Assembly (NCBI RefSeq): GCF_018305005.1
Contig: NZ_JAGQEG010000007.1
Coordinates: forward strand, 1-64,000
Source of the DNA: Collimonas silvisoli
GTDB taxonomy: Bacteria > Pseudomonadota > Gammaproteobacteria > Burkholderiales > Burkholderiaceae_D
DNA: 64,000 nucleotides
Direction: 5' to 3'
Shown one piece after another: positions 58,196 to 64,000 of this stretch (its first letter is position 1; each line of letters starts with the position of its first letter). Position numbers and translations under genes: made by a program. A model generated the notes under the pieces. That model was given only the letters and a program-made list of their open reading frames with translations, was not told the origin of the DNA and did no database searches.

Positions 58196-59380
58196 TCAAT
58201 CGTAAGGAAAACTAAGCCCGCCGGAGATCAGGTCTGGCGGCGACACCACGATTTGCCTCGACCCGTTCTGGAATTGACCAACCTCATGGCCCGATATTCC
58301 CTGGAATTGGACCTGCAAGACCCGTGGCTCTGCCCACTCACCATTGACGCCAAAGCTGATAGCGCCCATGACGGTGTGAAAGGTAGTGTCTCGTGCGTAC
58401 GCCGAGAGGCTTGCGTCGTCGAAGCCGCCGGTGGCTTCGACAGCCTGAGCCACCACCTGCATTTGAGCGTAGGCGAGCGGCGCCATGTAATGTCCGAGGA
58501 GGTCGACGCCAGCCTCGCTAGCTCGCGCTTGATAGGTATCCAGCAGTTCCTGCACGCCTGGGAACATCATCTTAGGGACTGGCGCCCAATATTCGTAGTT
58601 CACGAATCCATTGAGCAGCGGGCCGAGCGTGGTTTTCACTGCAGCGTTCTGAGGACCGATCATGGCGCCGCCGACCATCTTCGGGCGGAACCGATGTTCT
58701 CGGATGGTTCGTACGAGACCGATCGAGTCAGCCAGGTAGGAGCAGAGAAACAGCAAATCGCAAGCGCTTTCGGCGACTGCGTCGATGACAGGCGCAAAAT
58801 CTTCGGTCGTCAGCGGATAAGTGGCTTCATGGACGATCTGGAAGCCATACTTCTCGGCATTGGCCTTCCCGCCGAGTATGGGATTGCGCGAGAATTCAGC
58901 GTCCGCAGACACGAGCGCCACGGTTACCGGCCGGGGGCTCTGCTCTGCGGCGAGGGCAAAGAATCCCTCGGTAAGCGCGGCATTCGGGTCCGGTCCTGTC
59001 GGGATCATGGCGAAGTAGTTCGGATAGGCAAGCGCGTTGTTGACGCCGAGGCCCATTAACCCGACGAAAAAGCGCTGCCGCTCCATGATCAACGGCATCG
59101 CCGGCAAAATGGTGTTGGTGCCGTAACCGCCGATGACGAGATCGACCTTATCTTCATCCATCAGCCGCTTGTAGAGGCCGGGAACAAGTGAAGCGTCCGC
59201 ATGATCGTCATAGCAGACCAGTTCGACCGGTCGGCCGAGCAGCCCGCCCCGGCGGTTGATGTCCTGCCGCCAAATAGCATGGGCAAGCCGCGCCGACAGG
59301 CTGTTGCCCGCGACCGGACCGGTCAGCGACAGGCAGTACCCGATACGGATGGGCGCTGACGCAGCAGGCACCTTAGGCAC
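58196..59380 (-). CDS. LivK-type ligand-binding protein without a signal peptide
   Basis: Type I periplasmic-binding-fold protein (branched-chain amino acid/amide group), about 394 residues. The core starts almost at once: PIRIGYCLSLTGPVAGNSLSARLAHAIWRQDINRRGGLLGRPVELVCYDD, then DLVIGGYGTNTILPAMPLIMERQRFFV and RPVTVALVSADAEFSRNPILGGKANAEKYGFQIV. From the GTG at 59380, which overlaps the isochorismatase stop, only about nine residues precede the domain. There is no signal peptide and no linked ABC permease or ATPase. It may act as a cytosolic sensor like AmiC, or be mislocated. A longer frame to 59641 is antisense-phase overlap with the hydrolase and is not credible. Confidence 0.8.
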   Translation of the reverse strand: MPKVPAASAPIRIGYCLSLTGPVAGNSLSARLAHAIWRQDINRRGGLLGRPVELVCYDDHADASLVPGLYKRLMDEDKVDLVIGGYGTNTILPAMPLIMERQRFFVGLMGLGVNNALAYPNYFAMIPTGPDPNAALTEGFFALAAEQSPRPVTVALVSADAEFSRNPILGGKANAEKYGFQIVHEATYPLTTEDFAPVIDAVAESACDLLFLCSYLADSIGLVRTIREHRFRPKMVGGAMIGPQNAAVKTTLGPLLNGFVNYEYWAPVPKMMFPGVQELLDTYQARASEAGVDLLGHYMAPLAYAQMQVVAQAVEATGGFDDASLSAYARDTTFHTVMGAISFGVNGEWAEPRVLQVQFQGISGHEVGQFQNGSRQIVVSPPDLISGGLSFPYD

Positions 59381-60020
59381 CCGATCCAGCGCGGCTGGCG
59401 AGAAGCTGCAATTCCCAGGCCAAGGCGACACCGCTGGCGCCGCCATGCTCGAGAACGACGCTCGCGACGCCAGCGGCTGTATTCTCGCGCGCCCAATCAC
59501 GCTGCCATTCGCCCAACACGGCAAGCCAGGTGATCGGCACCGCACCGGCGGCGACCATGCGGCGCACGGCCATGTCATGGGCTTCCAGCGTGACTCCGCC
59601 CGAGGCGTCGGTGACGATGAACACGTCATATCCATCGGCAAGCGCCTGGATCGCTGGCATGGCGAGGCAGATCTCGGTATAGAGCGCAGCCAGCACGAGC
59701 TGCTTGCGTCCGCTCTTCTTCACGATGTCGACGACTTTCTCGTCCTGCCAGGTGTTGATGAAGGTGCGGTCAATTGGCTTCTGGTCAGGGAAAACATCCT
59801 GGAGCCCCTTGATCAGATAGCCTCCGCGTTCCTCGATCACCGTGGTCAGGATCGTCGGCACATTAAAGACTTTTGCCGTCTTGGCAAGGCCGATGACGTT
59901 ATTGACGATCGTCGCCGGTTCGTGGCTGTTCAGATTGGCGAACTGGTAGGGTTGATGGTCGATCAGTACGAGGATACTGTCTTCGGGGCGAAGCAGGGCT
60001 TCGAGGCCGGTCTTAGGCAT
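59373..60020 (-). CDS. isochorismatase-fold cysteine hydrolase (YcaC-like)
   Basis: Cytosolic cysteine hydrolase of 215 residues. ILVLIDHQPYQFANLNSHEP carries catalytic Asp21, DRTFINTWQDEKVVD the basic region, and ALYTEICLAMPAIQALADGYDVFIVTDASGGVTLEAHDMAVRRM the nucleophile Cys118. This is the YcaC/nicotinamidase-like arrangement with WT/YTExC. AAGGA precedes the ATG. Family members hydrolyse amides or isochorismate-like esters; the substrate here is unknown. It lies 24 bp after the NTF2-like gene and overlaps the start of the binding-protein gene, so the three are one operon. Confidence 0.9.
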   Translation of the reverse strand: MPKTGLEALLRPEDSILVLIDHQPYQFANLNSHEPATIVNNVIGLAKTAKVFNVPTILTTVIEERGGYLIKGLQDVFPDQKPIDRTFINTWQDEKVVDIVKKSGRKQLVLAALYTEICLAMPAIQALADGYDVFIVTDASGGVTLEAHDMAVRRMVAAGAVPITWLAVLGEWQRDWARENTAAGVASVVLEHGGASGVALAWELQLLASRAGSGA

Positions 60021-60044
60021 GAGGTTCCTTTGGTGAGCAGGCGC

Positions 60045-60491
60045 TTAAGCGCCAATGGGATCGAGAAAAACATAGAGGGCGTGGATGAGGCCGCCCTCGA
60101 AAAAGGCGACATCCGTACCGGTGACGACAACCTTGCCATCGGGCGGACCGGAGCACCATTGCAGGCGCCCGGCACCATGGTGACCGACAGCCCTGCCAGC
60201 CGCGCTGAAGACGAAGTCCCGCGGCAAGCTGGCAAGCAGCTCAGTCACCGCTTCGGAGATCGCGGCATGGCCTTTGACAGAGGCCTGCGGTTCGTACAGC
60301 ACGGCGTCTTCGGCATAGAGTTTGCGAATCGCCTTGATGCGCTGCTCTGCGTCGCGCTCGCCGAACACCCGTGCGAGGTTTGTCTGCATCAAGCTGTCAT
60401 AGTCGATGGCGGCGTCCGATGCCGTCCGACTGGCCGCAGTTTGCACTGCGGCTTCGTCCGGTGCAGGTACGGACTTCTGTTGATTGATCAT
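60045..60491 (-). CDS. NTF2-like/SnoaL-type small protein
   Basis: Cone-shaped alpha+beta protein of the NTF2-like superfamily, about 148 residues. Its core includes DYDSLMQTNLARVFGERDAEQRIKAIRKLYAEDAVLYEPQASVKGHAAISEAVTELLASLPRDFVF, with the AEDAVLYEP...GHAAI pattern usual for SnoaL-like proteins. GAGRLQWCSGPPDGKVVVTGTDVAFFEGGLIHALYVFLD follows. ATG 60491 follows AAGGTGG closely; a GTG at 60497 is possible. It could bind or isomerise a small molecule. It heads the operon NTF2 - isochorismatase - binding protein. Confidence 0.85.
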   Translation of the reverse strand: MINQQKSVPAPDEAAVQTAASRTASDAAIDYDSLMQTNLARVFGERDAEQRIKAIRKLYAEDAVLYEPQASVKGHAAISEAVTELLASLPRDFVFSAAGRAVGHHGAGRLQWCSGPPDGKVVVTGTDVAFFEGGLIHALYVFLDPIGA

Positions 60492-60658
60492 ATCCACCTT
60501 TCAGGATGAGGATTCCGGAAGGCGCGTGTCGTGAAACGCTCAATACGGTTTCACTCGCCTGCCTGGAGGTGAATATGATGTCATGCCGCTTTGTGGAAGG
60601 CACTGTTCGATTCTGCGATTGCCAGTCTGAATCTGCTACAAGGAGGTGATGGAGGCGA

Positions 60659-61540
60659 TCAATTTTTCCGGTCGTACCGCCATGCTGCCGGCGTTGCGCC
60701 AGTGAACTTGCGGAACGTCCGCCCGAAATGCACTGCATCGGCAAAGCCGGTGGCTTCGGCCACTTGGTCGAGCGAAGCGCGGGTGTCGATCAGCATCATC
60801 TGCGCACGCCGGATGCGGGCGTCGAGCTGCCAGCGATAGGGCGCCATCCCGGTCGAGGCCTTGAACGCCCGGCTGAAGTGCGCCTGCGACAGACCTGCCA
60901 TCGTCGCCAGGTGGGCGAGCTCGACACGCTGAGGCAGGTGCGCGTCCATATACTCGACGATACGCCTGAGCTGCCAAGGGGCGAGACCCCTGACGTTTGC
61001 GCCGGCTTCCAATGGGTGGGCGAAGAGTCGCGCCGTGATCGCGGCGGTCAGTCCGTCGCCATAGAGTTGCGTCGACGGATCAAGGTCGTCCATCACTTCA
61101 GAGAGCAGCCTTACCAGCGTCCAGACGCGATCATCGGCAAAACGCAGCCGCGGCGTGGCGACCGCATCGGCGTCGAATTCGGTGGCCAGCCGCTCGCTCA
61201 GCGCCGGGAGATCGAAGGTCAGGGTGGCGTCCTTCACGAAGCGCGTATTGGCGCCGTAGCCCCATACCTCCATACCGGCCGGCGCGAAGTCCATGTGCCT
61301 GGGCGTGTAGCCGATCGGGCAGGGTTGGTTCTCGCGCAGACGCGGCTCGCAGTGACTCCCGACCTCTTCCAGCAGGACGCTAAGACGGGTTTCAGTCTCG
61401 TGACCCAGGTGATGAACCACTCGGCCCGCGCAATGAAATTCGGCGACATCAATGTGCACGCCATTCCATGTGCGCTGCGACACCGACAGGTTCAGCACGT
61501 TCTCGGGCAAGGGGGTCAGGCGGTCGACGCGGGTCGGCAT
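60659..61540 (-). CDS. AraC-family regulator
   Basis: Transcription factor of 293 residues with a variable sensing N-terminal half. The C-terminal AraC domain reads RRIVEYMDAHLPQRVELAHLATMAGLSQAHFSRAFKASTGMAPYRWQLDARI, then MLIDTRASLDQVAEATGFADAVHFGRTFRKFTGATPAAWR. Both helix-turn-helix units are complete. It lies on the same strand, 167 bp upstream of the NTF2-like gene, so it is the likely regulator of the NTF2/isochorismatase/binding-protein operon. A 6-bp palindrome lies just upstream of its own start. Confidence 0.9.
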   Translation of the reverse strand: MPTRVDRLTPLPENVLNLSVSQRTWNGVHIDVAEFHCAGRVVHHLGHETETRLSVLLEEVGSHCEPRLRENQPCPIGYTPRHMDFAPAGMEVWGYGANTRFVKDATLTFDLPALSERLATEFDADAVATPRLRFADDRVWTLVRLLSEVMDDLDPSTQLYGDGLTAAITARLFAHPLEAGANVRGLAPWQLRRIVEYMDAHLPQRVELAHLATMAGLSQAHFSRAFKASTGMAPYRWQLDARIRRAQMMLIDTRASLDQVAEATGFADAVHFGRTFRKFTGATPAAWRYDRKN

Positions 61541-61895
61541 GAATGGTTGCTCCGAATGCTAAGGGGAGATCGCGTATCGCGATTTGCAGTCCAATGAACT
61601 AATATTTTAAGCGCTGTTCCAGCGAGCAGCATGCGAATTGTCATCGGCCATGCTTAATGTCTTGAAACCATGGAGATATCTTTCGTTAATCATACCGTGA
61701 TTGAATATTTGACGAACGACGATTCATAAATCGCCGAGACTCCTTTGTGATGACTAGACATCTGATTCCCTTTAATGAGGGACGGCATGTTAACTTGGTC
61801 CTCACGAGTGATCAAATTGACTGGGTCAAAATTTCACGCAAACGGACAGAGGTATGCCTTAAGGAAAGAAATAACAACTTCAAAAAAACAAAAAA
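61541..61895. other. intergenic region between AraC gene and ssb
   Basis: No gene is supported. It holds ATCGCG-TAT-CGCGAT (61569-61583), a perfect inverted repeat about 30 bp upstream of the AraC start and a possible operator. Base composition is visibly more A/T-rich than the neighbours. A rightward open frame from 61747 runs through the ssb terminator and antisense into ssb and is not credible. Confidence 0.6.
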
Positions 61896-61917
61896 CGCAG
61901 CCTTTTCAGGGGCTGCG
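61896..61917 (-). terminator. intrinsic terminator of ssb
   Basis: Read leftward, CGCAGCC / GGCTGCG form a 7-bp GC-rich stem (61911-61917 with 61896-61902) with an 8-base loop. It is followed immediately by TTTTTGTTTTTTT. It lies 34 bp after the ssb stop and is a textbook Rho-independent terminator. Confidence 0.9.
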
Positions 61918-61950
61918 CTCATTTTGTTTACAAATATAAAAACGTATATC

Positions 61951-62448
61951 CTAGAACGGAATATCGTCATCCATATCCGAGAAATTCGGCGCCGGCCGCG
62001 ACGCTGGCGCCTGCTGGCGGGCTGGAGCCGCCGGGGCGCCGGTATTTTGCTGGCGTGCCGGCGGCGCGCTGCTGTAACCGCCGTCGTCCATAGGCGCACT
62101 GCCACCCGCGCCTTGACGGCTGCCGAGCATCTGCATGGTGTCGGCGATGATTTCGGTGGTGTAGCGTTCAGCGCCATCCTTGTCTTGCCATTTGCGGGTC
62201 TGCAGACGGCCTTCGATGTAGATCTGCGAACCTTTTTTCAGGTACTGGCCGGCGATCTCCGCCAGCTTGCGATAAAAGGTAATGCGGTGCCACTCGGTTA
62301 ATTCTTTTTTCTCGCCGCTATTCTTGTCTTTCCAGCTTTCCGTAGTGGCTACGGCGATGTTGGTGACTGCTTCGCCGTTCGGCATGTAGCGTGTTTCCGG
62401 GTCGCGGCCGAGATTGCCGACGATGATGACTTTGTTGACCGATGCCAT
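61951..62448 (-). CDS. ssb: single-stranded DNA-binding protein
   Basis: SSB tetramer subunit protecting ssDNA in replication, repair and recombination. The OB fold begins [99 protein letters not shown] follows. A Gly/Pro/Ala/Gln-rich linker leads to the acidic partner-binding tip DMDDDIPF at the C terminus. The 165 residues are about the usual length (E. coli 178). It is 123 bp downstream of the MFS gene and is followed by a strong terminator. Confidence 0.98.
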   Translation of the reverse strand: MASVNKVIIVGNLGRDPETRYMPNGEAVTNIAVATTESWKDKNSGEKKELTEWHRITFYRKLAEIAGQYLKKGSQIYIEGRLQTRKWQDKDGAERYTTEIIADTMQMLGSRQGAGGSAPMDDGGYSSAPPARQQNTGAPAAPARQQAPASRPAPNFSDMDDDIPF

Positions 62449-62571
62449 GTGATGCTCTCCTAAATGCTCATATCTTGAAAATGCGTTGAAAACCGCGCTT
62501 GCTGTACCGTGCCCAAGGCGCTTGCTGTCTGATGTTGCTCGATGTGGCCTATCGGTGTTGCACGTTGTGCA

Positions 62572-63813
62572 CTACGCTGCCGCCGTAGCCGATGAATGGC
62601 CCCGACGCGGCAAATTTTTCATGCTGGATGCGATTATAAGCCAGCACAGGGTCGCTGCCGCGCCTAATATGAAAACCGAAGGCGCACCCGCATGCTGTTT
62701 AAGCAATCCGCCTAGCGCGCCGCCGCAGAACAAGCCCAGGGCTTGCATGGTGTTGTAGACGCCCAGCGCCGCACCTTTGGCAGCCGGCGGCGCGATGCGC
62801 GACACCAGCGACGGCAGGCTGGCTTCCAGTACGTTGAAAGCAATGAAAAATCCCAGCAGCAGCACGACCAGCCACTGCCAATGGATTGTTGCCATGGAGA
62901 ACGTCAGCAGCAGGCCGAGTTGCACAGCCAGCAACAAAGCCACGGCGGCCACCATCACTTGCTTCATCTTGCCCTGCTTCTCGCCGACAAATACCGGCGG
63001 CAGCATCAGTACAAAAGAAGCCAGCACCACCGGCAGATAGATTTTCCAGTGCGACTCCAGCGGCAAATCGGCGTATTTGACCAGCGTCGCCGGCATCACC
63101 ACGAACATCGCCATTTGCGTCATATGCAAGGCGAATACGCCGTAGCTCAGCCGCATCAATTCGCCGTTGCGCAAGATCTCCGACCATGCCACGCGCCTGG
63201 CCTTGACCATTGGCGCCGAGGGCACCAGCCAAACCACCACTGCAATCGCAGCCAGCGACAACGCACCGGTCATGGCAAAGATACCGCCCATGCCGACCCA
63301 TTCGTACAGCAGCGGCGAAATGATCAGCGACAAGGCAAACGTCAAACCGATCGAGCCGCCAACCATTGCCATCGCCTTGGTGCGATGCTCTTCCCGGGTG
63401 GAATCGGCGATAAAGGCGGTCACCGCGGCCGAAATCGCGCCCGCGCCTTGTATCGCGCGGCCGATGATGACCCAGTAGATATTGCCGGCGGCGGCGGCAA
63501 TGAACGATCCCAGCGCAAATAAAATCAGGCCGATGACGATGATCTTCTTGCGGCCGTATTTGTCGGAGGCGACGCCAAACGGGATTTGTCCGAACGATTG
63601 CGCCAGGCCGTAAATTCCCATGGCGAGGCCGACCAGGGCCGCGCTGTCGCCGCCGGGCAAGGTTTTAGCATGCACTGAAAACACCGGCAAAATCAAAAAC
63701 AGGCCGAGCATGCGCAATGCAAATATCGAGGCCAAAGCGCCGCTGGCCTTGACTTCGGCGCGGCTCATGCGGCTGCCGGCGTCATTATCGAGAGTGGGGG
63801 ATGAACTATTCAT
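62572..63813 (-). CDS. MFS transporter, YajR-like
   Basis: Inner-membrane major-facilitator protein of 413 residues with twelve predicted helices. Landmarks are SIFALRMLGLFLILPVFSVHAKTLPGGD, LAMGIYGLAQSFGQIPFGVASDKYGRKKIIVIGLILFALGSF (motif A, DKYGRKK), GRAIQGAGAISAAVTAFIADSTREEHRTKAMAMVGGSIGLTFALSLI and LPSLVSRIAPPAAKGAALGVYNTMQALGLFCGGALGG. These follow E. coli YajR closely, but the protein ends after helix 12 and lacks YajR's C-terminal YAM domain. Substrate unknown. It precedes ssb, an order common in Betaproteobacteria. Confidence 0.92.
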   Translation of the reverse strand: MNSSSPTLDNDAGSRMSRAEVKASGALASIFALRMLGLFLILPVFSVHAKTLPGGDSAALVGLAMGIYGLAQSFGQIPFGVASDKYGRKKIIVIGLILFALGSFIAAAAGNIYWVIIGRAIQGAGAISAAVTAFIADSTREEHRTKAMAMVGGSIGLTFALSLIISPLLYEWVGMGGIFAMTGALSLAAIAVVVWLVPSAPMVKARRVAWSEILRNGELMRLSYGVFALHMTQMAMFVVMPATLVKYADLPLESHWKIYLPVVLASFVLMLPPVFVGEKQGKMKQVMVAAVALLLAVQLGLLLTFSMATIHWQWLVVLLLGFFIAFNVLEASLPSLVSRIAPPAAKGAALGVYNTMQALGLFCGGALGGLLKQHAGAPSVFILGAAATLCWLIIASSMKNLPRRGHSSATAAA

Positions 63814-64000
63814 ATTGAATATTTACAGGTCATGAAATCAGAACTAATGCAAACCAGTTGAGGACAGAGTAATTACGCTTGTCGTGAAGGCGGTACGACG
63901 ACGAAGATCGAAGCCCGTTATAGTATCAGGGAATAGAATGGCCGGAACCCGCATGGGTATTGGGTCTACGCAAAATTTCCCTAATATCGATGCTGAATAC
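63814..64000. other. intergenic region at the right edge
   Basis: No gene is visible. It should contain the promoter of the leftward MFS-ssb pair. In related genomes uvrA is divergent from this pair and would start just beyond the window; nothing of its coding sequence is seen here. Confidence 0.4.

Noticed and set aside
59381-59641. N-terminal extension of the binding protein giving about 480 residues
   Set aside because: The extra 87 codons overlap the isochorismatase gene out of frame, are Pro/Ser/Trp/Arg-rich and contain no signal peptide.
59256-60509. Rightward open frame of about 417 codons
   Set aside because: Antisense to the isochorismatase and NTF2-like genes, both of which have good ribosome sites and motifs.
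61747-62301. Rightward open frame starting in the AraC-ssb gap
   Set aside because: It reads through the ssb terminator hairpin and then antisense into ssb, with no ribosome site of note and no recognisable domain.

Overview
The window is chromosomal DNA from a Gram-negative betaproteobacterium, most likely Oxalobacteraceae (Collimonas/Herbaspirillum/Janthinobacterium-like). This is inferred from gene order and protein character, not from a database search. The supporting order is mla (with mlaA inside the operon) - ABC-2 transporter - bolA - murA - hisG - hisD - hisB/H/A/F/I/E - hinT - tatABC, followed by a convergent degS/degQ-type protease and nif3. The short HisG, the gltBD pair and the yajR-like/ssb pair fit the same group. 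No tRNA, rRNA, CRISPR array, prophage or replication origin was found.

Layout. 1-3.5 kb: a fatty-acid oxidation operon (TetR regulator, acyl-CoA dehydrogenase, truncated 3-hydroxyacyl-CoA dehydrogenase). 3.5-6.7 kb: Hsp15, a Nif3-family protein, a membrane-anchored HtrA protease and a DUF2461 protein. A degenerate 7-bp tandem repeat lies between nif3 and the protease. 6.7-23.3 kb: one long leftward run, read in transcription order as mlaF-E-D-A-C-B (outer-membrane lipid asymmetry), an ABC-2 exporter, ibaG/bolA, murA, the histidine genes, hinT and tatABC. hisC is absent, and a beta-class DNA methyltransferase sits between hisD and hisB. 23.5-29.8 kb: glutamate synthase gltB-gltD. 29.9-30.8 kb: a REP-associated tyrosine transposase with REP-like flanks, placed just upstream of gltB.

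31-42.5 kb is accessory metabolism: a nitronate-monooxygenase-like flavoprotein, a siderophore-type TonB receptor with a Fur-like box, AMP nucleosidase, two glutathione transferases, and a large TonB receptor followed by a periplasmic thioredoxin-fold protein. 42.6-49.8 kb: a Tat-exported DUF882 protein, a BktB-like thiolase, and a 4-hydroxybenzoate module (AraC regulator divergent from pobA, then a PcaK-type transporter and a porin). Just downstream is a short remnant of an M20-family hydrolase.

50.1-56.7 kb: a complete RND efflux system (outer-membrane lipoprotein, adaptor and pump in one operon) divergent from a TetR regulator, with a perfect 11-bp inverted repeat between them as the obvious operator. 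56.8-61.5 kb: a leftward cluster of an AraC regulator, an NTF2-like protein, an isochorismatase-fold hydrolase, a LivK-type binding protein with no signal peptide, an NmrA-like reductase and a small exported MoaF-like protein. This is the least explained gene set in the window. 61.9-63.8 kb: ssb and a YajR-like MFS transporter.

Most of the window is core metabolism and envelope biology. The best candidates for something new are the methyltransferase in the hisC slot, the signal-less binding protein/isochorismatase cluster, the 7-bp repeat tract, and the RAYT/REP insertion upstream of gltB.
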